From an uncultured SAR116 cluster alpha proteobacterium (lineage in GTDB: Bacteria > Pseudomonadota > Alphaproteobacteria > Puniceispirillales > Puniceispirillaceae): DNA of 33,735 nucleotides. The notes under the pieces are model-generated. The model did no database searches and was not told where the DNA came from. It worked only from the letters and a program-made list of their open reading frames with translations. Location of the stretch: contig CACPDC010000018.1 of the NCBI GenBank assembly GCA_902632595.1, forward strand, positions 1-33,735, in the 5' to 3' direction. Positions 23,819-31,793 of this stretch are shown here, in pieces (the first letter of the stretch is position 1; each line of letters starts with the position of its first letter). A program made the translations under genes and the position numbers.

Positions 23819-24535
23819 TCAATTGTCCTCTTTTTTTAATTTATTACAACTTTCTTCAATAGAATTCACTAATGTTGACATAAATTTTTCTTTCGGCAAG
23901 CCTGTTTTAATCGGCTTTAAAAAAATTACTTCTATAATTCCTGCATTTTTAAGAAATGTTTTTTTAGGCCAATAATATCCTGAATCCAAAGCTACAGGAA
24001 CAACTGGCAACGATAGCGTTTGATAAAGAGAAAATGTTCCAATCTGATAGGGTGTAGTGCTATCAGTAGGAACGACACGCGTTCCTTGTGGGAAAATAAG
24101 TATTGATCTACCCGTCTTTTTTGTGAGGGCAGCCTCACGCTTCATTTTTTTTAGCGCACTCACCCCAGCATTTCTATCAACAGCGATACAGCCAGCGCGC
24201 TTCATTAATAAACCTACAATAGGAATAGATAATAGCTCTTTTTTTACAACCATGACAGGCTTATCTAATTGCCAATACAAAATTAATGTTTCCCAAGCAG
24301 ATTGATGTTTTACGGCATAAATTACTTGCTCTGATTTACGCATCTCTCCTGTTATCAAAAAACTAATAGGAATAATGCCAAGGCATAAATTTACTATTCT
24401 TGCCCAGATAACGCCTAGTCGAGAAGCAAATCTGTCTGGTAATACTAAAAGCGGCAGACACATTACACTAAGCAAAAGAGTGAAAAAATAAAAAAGCAAT
24501 AAAAACAATAAGGAACGAAAAAACTTCATATTCAA
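23819..24535 (-). CDS. plsC: 1-acyl-sn-glycerol-3-phosphate acyltransferase (PlsC family)
   Basis: A 238-residue membrane-bound acyltransferase that makes phosphatidic acid from lysophosphatidic acid. An N-terminal hydrophobic stretch covers residues 5-32. The acyltransferase motifs are KHQSAWE (76-82, the HX4D/E box with Glu in place of Asp), the block VKKELLSIPIVG, and FPQGTR (149-154; most family members have FPEGTR). The Glu82 and Gln151 changes are seen in an alphaproteobacterial variant set but are worth noting. It is the first gene of an operon with DUF2237 and the small membrane protein. Confidence 0.85.
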   Translation of the reverse strand: MNMKFFRSLLFLLLFYFFTLLLSVMCLPLLVLPDRFASRLGVIWARIVNLCLGIIPISFLITGEMRKSEQVIYAVKHQSAWETLILYWQLDKPVMVVKKELLSIPIVGLLMKRAGCIAVDRNAGVSALKKMKREAALTKKTGRSILIFPQGTRVVPTDSTTPYQIGTFSLYQTLSLPVVPVALDSGYYWPKKTFLKNAGIIEVIFLKPIKTGLPKEKFMSTLVNSIEESCNKLKKEDN

Positions 24536-24607
24536 GTGATAGCTATTCTAAGGCTTTTGGACAAGCCAAATATTTATTTCAAAAAGGAGCACAAAGAACA
24601 CTTTTTT

Positions 24608-24856
24608 CTAAGAGAGCTTAGATATAACAAAAGTGAATAAACCGTTCTCCTCAGATTGATGTTCTATTTTGTGCCCCGCTGTTTCACAAAAATGTTTAAA
24701 ATCTATTGGGGCTGCTGGATCATCTGCAGTTATCATTATGGATTGACCAATCGCCATTGGCTTTAACGCACGCCTTGCTTTTAATACTGGTAATGGACAT
24801 TTCAATCCGGTAAAATCAAACTTTTGATACTGCATTTGGGATAAATTTCCTTGCAT
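24608..24856 (-). CDS. TusA/SirA-like sulfur carrier protein
   Basis: An 82-residue TusA-fold protein. The core TGLKCPLPVLKARRALKPM carries the conserved CPxP with Cys20, the sulfur-carrying residue, and ADDPAAPIDFKHFCETAGHK matches the second half of the family. The function is probably persulfide relay for tRNA thiolation or cofactor synthesis; TusA, YedF and SirA forms cannot be separated here. Start at ATG 24856; a second ATG at 24835 is possible. It is separate from plsC by about 70 bases on the same strand. Confidence 0.85.
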   Translation of the reverse strand: MQGNLSQMQYQKFDFTGLKCPLPVLKARRALKPMAIGQSIMITADDPAAPIDFKHFCETAGHKIEHQSEENGLFTFVISKLS

Positions 24857-24935
24857 TAAATTTCAATAATAAAATAGCTTTTTGATAAGATTATGCAACT
24901 TGCAATTAAAAATAAAAATAGTAAAAACATAACTT

Positions 24936-25649
24936 ATGAATATATGGGGAATGATTTTAGGCGGTGCAGCGGGATTTGCTATTGGGGGGCCTATAGGCGC
25001 ACTTCTAGGGATTGCAGCCGGTCATTATGCGGAGGCTAAACTTAGAGGACCAAGGGAACCTAATGAAGCAAAGAAAATAGCTTTCACTGTCGCCATTATT
25101 GCACTCTCCGCAAAAATGGCTAAAGCTGATGGGATAATCACTCGATCTGAAATTGACGCGTTTCGGCAGAAAGTTCACGTGCCGTCTGAAGATTTAAAAC
25201 GAGTGGGACAATTTTGGGATCTGGCTCGACAAACGCCTGACGGTTTTCAATCTTACGCAAAGCAAAGCGTTCAGTTATTTGGTAATCGCGCGCCTATTTT
25301 GGAGCAACTTCTTGAGTTGCTTTTTTTCATCGCTAAAGCAGATGGTGAAATTTCTGCACCTGAATGGGAATATTTAAACTCAGTTTCTACAATTTTTGGT
25401 TTTGATGATGACGAGTTTAAAAGGATGGCAAAAATCTATGGAAGTGAAGACGGTGCGGCTCATATAATTCTTGGCGTTGCTGAGAATGCAAGTAAGAATG
25501 AAGTCAGGGCTGCATGGCTAAAACTAGTTAAAGAAAACCACCCAGATAAATTAATAGCACAAGGATTACCTAACGAGTTCGTAAAAGCAGCAAATGACAG
25601 AATACAACTAATAAATACAGCCTATAATGCGATGAAAAATTGCAAATAA
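24936..25649 (+). CDS. DjlA-like TerB/J-domain co-chaperone
   Basis: A 237-residue protein with three parts: an N-terminal Gly-rich membrane segment (about 2-28, GMILGGAAGFAIGGPIGALLG), a TerB-like helical domain (about 50-165, with the AKADG repeats AKMAKADGIITRSE and FIAKADGEISAPE), and a C-terminal J domain. The J-domain HPD tripeptide is at residues 202-204 (ENHPDKL), so DnaK stimulation is expected. The size and order match DjlA. It is divergent from the TusA gene and followed 50 bases later by the ABC-F gene. Confidence 0.88.
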   Translation: MNIWGMILGGAAGFAIGGPIGALLGIAAGHYAEAKLRGPREPNEAKKIAFTVAIIALSAKMAKADGIITRSEIDAFRQKVHVPSEDLKRVGQFWDLARQTPDGFQSYAKQSVQLFGNRAPILEQLLELLFFIAKADGEISAPEWEYLNSVSTIFGFDDDEFKRMAKIYGSEDGAAHIILGVAENASKNEVRAAWLKLVKENHPDKLIAQGLPNEFVKAANDRIQLINTAYNAMKNCK

Positions 25650-25698
25650 TAATTTTAACTCACTTACCTGTAATATTTTAATTAAAGTTTTTTTTCTC

Positions 25699-27519
25699 AT
25701 GTCGACACCTCTTATAAGTCTTAGAAATGCCGGGGTAAATTTGGGTAACAAATGGCTACTTCGACACGCTGAATTGTCATTTCACGCAGGCGAAAAAATT
25801 GCTTTAGTAGGAAGGAATGGTGCTGGCAAATCAACACTAATGAAACTGCTTATGGGAACTATAGAACCAGATGAAGGAACATTATGGGTTGCTCCCGCAG
25901 TCAAAACTGCTTATTTGCAACAAAATCCTAGTATTGAAGGAACACAAACACTCTTGAGTTATATAAAACAATCACTTGAAAAAGCAGCAGAACCACATAT
26001 CGCAGAGTCGATGTTAATGAAAATGGACTTAGAACCATCACGTCTTACCAATTCGCTTTCGGGAGGCGAATTACGAAAATTAGCAATTGCAAAAACATTA
26101 ATTAACAAACCTGATGTATTATTGTTGGACGAGCCAACTAATCACCTAGACTTACCAACAATTGAATGGCTTGAAGAACAATTGCTCAAATACAAAGGTG
26201 CTTTGATTATTATTAGCCACGACCGTAAATTTCTTTGCTCCCTGAGCAATAGTATAATTTGGATAAATCAATCTACTCTGAGAAGAAGAAAAGGTTCCTT
26301 TTCTGGATTTGAAGAATGGTCAGATAGGATACTCACCGAAGAAACAGTAAGACTATCCAAACTTGATAAAAAAATTTCTGAAGAAATAAAATGGTCTCGC
26401 CAAGGAATCAGTGCACGACGCAAGCGAAATCAGGGACGAATGAGAGAACTTGATGCATTAAGAAAAACACGAAAAAGCGCCTCTAATTATAATGAGACAG
26501 AATTTATCATTTCTAGTGGCAAAGCTGAAGCAGGTGGACAAATTGTTGTGGAGGCTCGCAATCTTTCTCTAACCATTCCTGTGGATAAATCTTTTCGCCC
26601 TTCAACAACTTTAGTCAAAAATCTTAATCTGATAATTAAAAGAAGAGACAGAATTGGTATAGTTGGAGCAAATGGAATTGGCAAGTCAACTTTAGTCAAT
26701 GCTTTGCTTGGTAAAAGACAACCAGATACTGGATATGTAAAGTCAGGAATTGGGTTATTACCAGCCTATTTTGACCAAAAGCGTGAACAACTAGCTCAAG
26801 AGTCAACACCGTGGAAGATATTATGCCCAGAAGGTGGGGATACTGTTGAGGTAGCAGGAAAGATAAAACATGTGGCCAGCTATCTTCGTGAATTTTTATT
26901 TGACAATTTTAAAATGACTCAGAGAGTTAGCAGTCTGTCAGGTGGAGAGCAAAACAGATTATTACTTGCGAAAATATTTGCTCAACCACATAATTTTCTT
27001 GTACTTGATGAACCTACAAACGACCTTGATCTGGAAACTATTGATCTCCTTCAAGAAGTAATTTCTGATTACGATGGTACTGTATTGATAGTAAGTCATG
27101 ACCGTGATTTTATTGATAGAACTGTTACTTCGCTTTTGGCATTTCAAGAAGATGGTGAAATTCAAATTTATCCAGGAGGTTATTCCGACTATTTGGAAAA
27201 ACGTATTTTTAATTTAAAAAAGAAAACTTATAAGAAAATAAAAAAATTTGAGTCTAAGCCAAAATCTAATAAAAAAGACAGATTGACATTTAAAGATAAA
27301 CATCTTTTGAAAACGCTACCCCAGGAAATTGAAAAATTAGCAAGGCAGATTAATTTATGCGAGGAAAAATTGGCTGATATGAACTTTTATCAAGAGGAAC
27401 CAGAAGCTTATCAAACTTATGCTAGCCAACTTCAAGATTTACAAAAACGACTCAATTTTAAGGAACAAATGTGGCTTGAACTCGAATTACGACGCGAAGA
27501 ACTTGGGGAAGTTATTTAA
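25699..27519 (+). CDS. uup: ABC-F family ATPase, Uup-like
   Basis: A 606-residue soluble tandem ABC protein with no membrane segment. Domain 1 has Walker A GRNGAGKST (38-46), signature LSGGELRKL and Walker B VLLLDEPTNHLD; domain 2 has GANGIGKST (about 323-331), LSGGEQNRL and FLVLDEPTNDLD. Between them is the charged linker. The C-terminal tail (about 520-606) is Lys/Glu-rich and predicted coiled coil, the hallmark of Uup. ABC-F proteins act at the ribosome; Uup has also been linked to DNA branched-structure binding. RNase P RNA follows downstream. Confidence 0.9.
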   Translation: MSTPLISLRNAGVNLGNKWLLRHAELSFHAGEKIALVGRNGAGKSTLMKLLMGTIEPDEGTLWVAPAVKTAYLQQNPSIEGTQTLLSYIKQSLEKAAEPHIAESMLMKMDLEPSRLTNSLSGGELRKLAIAKTLINKPDVLLLDEPTNHLDLPTIEWLEEQLLKYKGALIIISHDRKFLCSLSNSIIWINQSTLRRRKGSFSGFEEWSDRILTEETVRLSKLDKKISEEIKWSRQGISARRKRNQGRMRELDALRKTRKSASNYNETEFIISSGKAEAGGQIVVEARNLSLTIPVDKSFRPSTTLVKNLNLIIKRRDRIGIVGANGIGKSTLVNALLGKRQPDTGYVKSGIGLLPAYFDQKREQLAQESTPWKILCPEGGDTVEVAGKIKHVASYLREFLFDNFKMTQRVSSLSGGEQNRLLLAKIFAQPHNFLVLDEPTNDLDLETIDLLQEVISDYDGTVLIVSHDRDFIDRTVTSLLAFQEDGEIQIYPGGYSDYLEKRIFNLKKKTYKKIKKFESKPKSNKKDRLTFKDKHLLKTLPQEIEKLARQINLCEEKLADMNFYQEEPEAYQTYASQLQDLQKRLNFKEQMWLELELRREELGEVI

Positions 27520-27617
27520 ATTAGAAATTTCTTTTTTCTTTTATAAACATCTTTTAAATAATTTGATTTCTAGGAAGAGACTTGATTTTTAGATTAAAAA
27601 ACGTCAATCTTAGATTA

Positions 27618-27991
27618 TTCAGGGAGTCGGATAGCTGCTTTGCTTATTGTTTTTTAAGTTGAGAGGAAAGTCCGGGCTTCACAGGATCAGGATGCTGGAT
27701 AACATCCAGCGAGGGAAACCTTAGGGAAAGTGCCACAGAAATTAAACCGCCTATAAATATGGTAAGGGTGAAATGGTGTGGTAAGAGCACACCGCGGTAT
27801 TGGTAACAATACTGGTCAGGGTAAACCCCATCCGAAGCAAGATCATATAGGGACATAAGCGTTTAGCGCACTGGTGATCCTGCCAGATGTCCGGGTAGAT
27901 CGCTTAAACCTATTGGTAACAATAAGGTTCAGAGGAATAGCTATCTAGAACTTACGTTCTAACAGAACCCGGCTTATAGGCTCTCTGAATA
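27618..27991 (+). ncRNA. rnpB: RNase P RNA, type A (rnpB)
   Basis: The catalytic RNA of tRNA 5' processing. Diagnostic blocks are GAGAGGAAAGTCCGGGC near 27658-27675, GGGAAAGTGCCACAGAAA (27724 on), GGTAAGGGTGAAA followed by GGTAAGAGCACACCG, and the closing AACAGAACCCGGCTTATAG (27961 on). The terminal helix P1 pairs TTCAGGGAG (27618-27626) with CTCTCTGAA (27981-27989). The ends are set by that helix and may be off by a few bases. Its place just upstream of mraZ is usual in alphaproteobacteria. Confidence 0.95.
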
Positions 27992-28010
27992 CCCGGTAAA
28001 CTAACTTTAT

Positions 28011-28225
28011 ATTTTTTTAGTGTAAATAAGATATATTGACTAAGGTGAAACGCTTCAAAACTCTATTCAAAATATACTTTTATTTATAAAATTTTAGAAC
28101 AAAACATAAACAAATAAAAATTATTATTTAAATTCAGAAATTTATATAGCATTCCTTATTTTTTACATTCAAATTGTTGAAATTTAACACTTTTTTCTGT
28201 GAAATTACAATAAAATACCATTGAC
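28011..28225. other. AT-rich gap between rnpB and the MraZ operator
   Basis: About 200 bases of nearly featureless AT-rich sequence; no gene, hairpin or repeat is evident. It probably carries leader or UP-like elements for the cluster. Confidence 0.4.
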
Positions 28226-28260
28226 TCCCATTCTATCCCATGATATCCCATATAATCCCA
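28226..28260 (-). promoter_or_regulatory. MraZ operator: four TCCCA repeats at 10-bp spacing
   Basis: TCCCA (TGGGA on the minus strand) occurs at 28226, 28236, 28246 and 28256, exactly 10 bp apart with 5-bp spacers. This is the documented MraZ-box architecture (TGGGN repeats, 5-bp spacers). TATAAT (28251-28256) overlaps the last repeat, and TTGACT lies at 28221-28226. Autorepression of the dcw cluster by MraZ is the natural reading. Confidence 0.85.
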
Positions 28261-28314
28261 GTTTGTATTTCAAAACTATAATCTTTGGGTTAATAGGTAA
28301 ATTGGAGGGTTTGG

Positions 28315-28782
28315 GTGGATCTCTTCCTATCTACATTTGAAAATAAAATAGACAGAAAAGGCCGGATATCCGTACCTGCTATTTATCGTAATGTATTTGA
28401 AAGGAAGAACACCTCTCTTTATTTATTTAAATCATTGACGAAGTCTTGTTTGGAAGGATGCGGCATTGATCGCATTAACCAGATTGTGGATGCAATCGAT
28501 CAGATGGATGTATTATCTGAAGATACTCTAACATTGCAAACAATGTTATCAAGCACGCAAGAGATGAAATTCGATAATGAGGGCAGAATAATGCTTTCTG
28601 ATGATTTTATTGGTTACGCAAGCTTAGACGGTATTGCATTATTTTCTGGCATTGGTCGTTCCTTTGAAATTTGGAACCCATTGCAATGGTACCCTCGGGA
28701 TACTGCTACACGCGACAGTGCCAAAAAAGGTAAAGTCCCAAAATTATCTTTTGCCCGTAATTCGAACCAAGGTTACTCATAA
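28315..28782 (+). CDS. mraZ: transcriptional regulator MraZ
   Basis: A 155-residue protein with two SpoVT-AbrB-like swapped-hairpin DNA-binding modules: residues 5-50 (FENKIDRKGRISVPAIYR) and 80-125 (EMKFDNEGRIMLSDDFI). MraZ forms a ring and binds direct repeats in its own promoter, as seen upstream here. The start is a GTG at 28315 preceded by GGAGGG. The C-terminus is slightly longer than in E. coli, with a basic tail. The stop overlaps the ATG of rsmH by one base (TAATG), so translation is probably coupled. Confidence 0.93.
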   Translation: MDLFLSTFENKIDRKGRISVPAIYRNVFERKNTSLYLFKSLTKSCLEGCGIDRINQIVDAIDQMDVLSEDTLTLQTMLSSTQEMKFDNEGRIMLSDDFIGYASLDGIALFSGIGRSFEIWNPLQWYPRDTATRDSAKKGKVPKLSFARNSNQGYS

Positions 28783-29765
28783 TGGATACGGGCATTCTTC
28801 ACCATCCGGTAATGTTGCCCCAAATAATGTCTGCGTTAGCGCCTAAAGATGGTGACCATATAATTGACGCCACCTTTGGCAGTGGTGGATATAGCAAAAC
28901 CATTCTGAATTATGCGGATTGTTTTGTTGCTGGAATTGACAAAGACCCAGATGCAATAGGGCGTGCACACGCAGAAATGCAAGTATTTGGGAATAAATTT
29001 ACAATTTTTGAAGGTTCTTTTGCAAATATAGAAGAACTAACTGCAAATACACCTTTCAGCACACCTGATGCAATAGTGTTTGACCTTGGGGTTTGCTCAA
29101 CTCAACTCGACCAGGCTGAGAGAGGCTTCTCCTTTAGGCAAGATGGCCCATTAGATATGAGAATGTCAAAATCTGGTGAAAGCGCTGCAGATATCATAAA
29201 TTCAATGCCAGAAAAAGAACTGGCGGATATAATTTATAAGTATGGTGACGAACGTGCGTCGCGCAGAATAGCGCGAGCTATAAATAATAAAAGAAAAGAA
29301 GCGCCAGTAATCAGAACATTAGAGCTAGCAGATATTGTTCGCTCTGTATTGCCACGTCAGAAAAAGGGTCATTCTGATCCAGCGACCCGTACCTTTCAGG
29401 CATTGAGGATATATGTAAATAATGAAATTGGTGAACTATATAACGCATTGCGCGGATCGGAAAAGCTTTTGCAAGCTGGAGGAATTCTAGCTGTTGTAAG
29501 TTTTCACTCGATCGAAGACAGGATTGTCAAACGATTTTTGCGCCAGCGCGCTGGATTATCTTCACAGCCATCTCGGCATCAGCCATTTCAGGTTGAAAAA
29601 AAACCAACCTTTAAACTTGTACCTCAGAAACCAATAGCTCCAGATACAGACGAAATAAATGTTAATCCACGTGCTCGCTCAGCAAAATTGCGTGTTGCAA
29701 TTCGAACTTCAGCAATTGCTGAAGAGGTTCCAAGTGAGCGCGAGACATTAAACTGGAGACGCTGA
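28782..29765 (+). CDS. rsmH: 16S rRNA (cytosine1402-N4)-methyltransferase RsmH (MraW)
   Basis: A 327-residue SAM-dependent methyltransferase that modifies C1402 in the 16S rRNA decoding region. The opening HHPVMLPQIM and SAM loop IIDATFGSGGYSK (28-40) are conserved, followed by AIVFDLGVCSTQLDQAERGFSF and the SFHSIEDRIVKRFLR block. The length is normal. It overlaps mraZ upstream by one base, and its TGA overlaps the ATG of ftsL (29765). Confidence 0.95.
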   Translation: MDTGILHHPVMLPQIMSALAPKDGDHIIDATFGSGGYSKTILNYADCFVAGIDKDPDAIGRAHAEMQVFGNKFTIFEGSFANIEELTANTPFSTPDAIVFDLGVCSTQLDQAERGFSFRQDGPLDMRMSKSGESAADIINSMPEKELADIIYKYGDERASRRIARAINNKRKEAPVIRTLELADIVRSVLPRQKKGHSDPATRTFQALRIYVNNEIGELYNALRGSEKLLQAGGILAVVSFHSIEDRIVKRFLRQRAGLSSQPSRHQPFQVEKKPTFKLVPQKPIAPDTDEINVNPRARSAKLRVAIRTSAIAEEVPSERETLNWRR

Positions 29766-30091
29766 TGCGGTTTGTTCTCTTATCTTGTTTCTTAATAGCA
29801 GTGCTGGGTTCTGGGCTTTATTTTGCAAAACTAAGCGTAGACGAGCAATACCGAACTCTCAAGCAACTAGAGCATGAAATCAAATCACAAACTGAACATA
29901 ATTATGTTCTTCAAGCAGAATGGACATATCTAACGCGTCCTGAAAGATTGCTTAGGTTATCACAATCACTGCTTGGTATGAATTCCATTGCGCCGGAACG
30001 TATATTGCCTATCTCTTCAATACCAATGGCAAGAACCAAGAGCACCCCCTCTTTAAGTGCCAATGCAGGAGCAGGGAATGTGGTATATTAA
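29765..30091 (+). CDS. ftsL: cell division protein FtsL (alphaproteobacterial type)
   Basis: A 108-residue bitopic protein: short cytoplasmic start, membrane segment at about residues 3-20, then a periplasmic coiled coil (LKQLEHEIKSQTEHNYVLQ) followed by AEWTYLTRPERLLRLS, the pattern usual in alphaproteobacterial FtsL. FtsL joins FtsB and FtsQ to activate septal FtsWI. It starts inside the rsmH stop (TGATG) and its 3' end overlaps the ftsI start region by about 14 bases, so all are translationally linked. Confidence 0.82.
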   Translation: MRFVLLSCFLIAVLGSGLYFAKLSVDEQYRTLKQLEHEIKSQTEHNYVLQAEWTYLTRPERLLRLSQSLLGMNSIAPERILPISSIPMARTKSTPSLSANAGAGNVVY

Positions 30092-31793
30092 GGCCATAAA
30101 ATTTTTTCAAAGCCTTTTATGGCCCAGTCATCCAGAACCCGCAAAATCAAGGAAAATTGCTGGATATCGTCTTGTGTTTTCGGGTTTTTCAATTTTTCTG
30201 ATATTCTGCCTCATCGGTTTTAAGACTGTTAATCTTGCAATTAAAAAAACACAAGTACCAATAGATTCTTCTGTGGCCAATTTCGATAAGACGAGGGGAA
30301 CGATTTTTGACCAAAAGGGACGAATTCTTGCTAGTACAGTTCCTGTCAATATTTTGTACGCAGACCCCAAGCATATATTTAATCCAGAAAAAGTTGCCTC
30401 AGCCTTACTTCCATTTTTGCCAAAATTGACTAAAGAAACACTCCTGAAACGGTTAACAAAAAATAGCCGCTTTTCAGAGTTAGATAGAAAACTTACCCCT
30501 AAAAGACATTCTGCCATTCTTCAATTAGGCTTGCCAGGTATTTATATTAAGCCTGCAACTATACGGATTTACCCGCAAGGAAATGAAGCTGCACATATTA
30601 TAGGTGCTGTCGATAGGGATAATAACGGTATAGCTGGTATCGAAAAAAGCCAAAACGAATTATTAGCTTCTGGTGGAAATATATATCTTTCGATTGATGC
30701 TGGCTTGCAGACAATTCTTAGGGCAGCAGTCAAATCTCAAATGGAGAAATTTGAAGCATTAGGTGGCGCAAGTCTGATTCTCGACATGAAGACAGGAGAG
30801 ATTATAGCTGCCGCCTCCCTTCCAGATTTCGATCCCAACCATTTCATGCTTTCGACTGATGCTGCCCGCTTTAATCAAGTTACCAAAGGTGTTTATGAAA
30901 TGGGTTCCATATTTAAGGTTCTTAACACCGCGATTGCGCTAGAGTCTGGAGCAATAGATTTGCAGCAAACTATAGATGTTTCCAAGCCCATCCCAGTGGC
31001 TGGTCAACTCATTGATGATTACAAGCCAATAAATGGATCTATTGGAGTGGCAGAAATTCTTGTTCGTTCCTCGAATATAGGCTCTGCCCATATTAGTCAA
31101 ATGATTGGTCCACAAACACAAAGGCAATACATGAACCAACTTGGACTATTAAAGCCTTCTTCGCTTGAAATTATTGAGAATGGAGTTCCAATTTTACCAA
31201 AGAATTGGTCACACATTACGGCAATGACTGTATCCTATGGATATGGATTATCAGTTAGCATGGTACAGGCGGCCGCAGCCATCGCTGCTGCTGCTGGGGA
31301 TGGGTATTTTATTACTCCAACACTCCTAAAACGGGATCCAAATCAGCCATTTAAAAAAGAACGAGTTTTTTCCACGCAAACGTCAAAAGCTGTTCGTTCA
31401 ATGATGCGATTGGTTGTTAGCAATGAACTCGGTACCGGAAATAAAGCTGATGCAAAAGGCTATCTGGTGGGTGGAAAAACAGGAACCGCTGAAAAGGTAA
31501 AAGACAAAGAGTTCAGCCGTAACGCTAACAGGGTATCTTTTGTTGCAACATTTCCGGCAAATGACCCCGCTTTTCTCATAATGATCATGATAGATGAACC
31601 AGTTGGACAGAAACATTCCTATAACTTAGCTACTGCTGGATGGGTTGTCGCTCCAGCTATCAAAAATATAGTAAATCAAATAGCGCCGATTTTAAACATA
31701 CAACCTGTTGACATACTCAGGCCTGAAAATAGCCAAAATCTTATGCCAGTAATGAAAATAGATGGTGAGGAGGCGACGTATGCAACTTACTAA
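30078..31793 (+). CDS. ftsI: penicillin-binding protein 3, septal peptidoglycan transpeptidase
   Basis: A 571-residue class B PBP that crosslinks septal peptidoglycan. A membrane anchor lies at about residues 29-56. The PBP dimerisation domain starts near TRGTIFDQKGRILAST, and the transpeptidase domain has the three active-site motifs: SxxK as SIFK (Ser277), SSN (331-333) and KTG (467-469). The start at 30078 is chosen for its AGGAG site (30068-30072); ATGs at 30057 and 30063 lie in frame but less well placed. It overlaps ftsL upstream and murE downstream, a compact operon. It is the target of several beta-lactams. Confidence 0.94.
   Translation: MWYIKAIKFFQSLLWPSHPEPAKSRKIAGYRLVFSGFSIFLIFCLIGFKTVNLAIKKTQVPIDSSVANFDKTRGTIFDQKGRILASTVPVNILYADPKHIFNPEKVASALLPFLPKLTKETLLKRLTKNSRFSELDRKLTPKRHSAILQLGLPGIYIKPATIRIYPQGNEAAHIIGAVDRDNNGIAGIEKSQNELLASGGNIYLSIDAGLQTILRAAVKSQMEKFEALGGASLILDMKTGEIIAAASLPDFDPNHFMLSTDAARFNQVTKGVYEMGSIFKVLNTAIALESGAIDLQQTIDVSKPIPVAGQLIDDYKPINGSIGVAEILVRSSNIGSAHISQMIGPQTQRQYMNQLGLLKPSSLEIIENGVPILPKNWSHITAMTVSYGYGLSVSMVQAAAAIAAAAGDGYFITPTLLKRDPNQPFKKERVFSTQTSKAVRSMMRLVVSNELGTGNKADAKGYLVGGKTGTAEKVKDKEFSRNANRVSFVATFPANDPAFLIMIMIDEPVGQKHSYNLATAGWVVAPAIKNIVNQIAPILNIQPVDILRPENSQNLMPVMKIDGEEATYATY

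Noticed and set aside
27644-27856. Minus-strand 70-residue frame inside rnpB
   Set aside because: It is antisense to RNase P RNA, whose conserved core explains the sequence.
28226-28260. CRISPR-like repeat array at the TCCCA units
   Set aside because: Units are 5 bp with 5-bp spacers and match an MraZ operator; no CRISPR array or cas gene is in the window.
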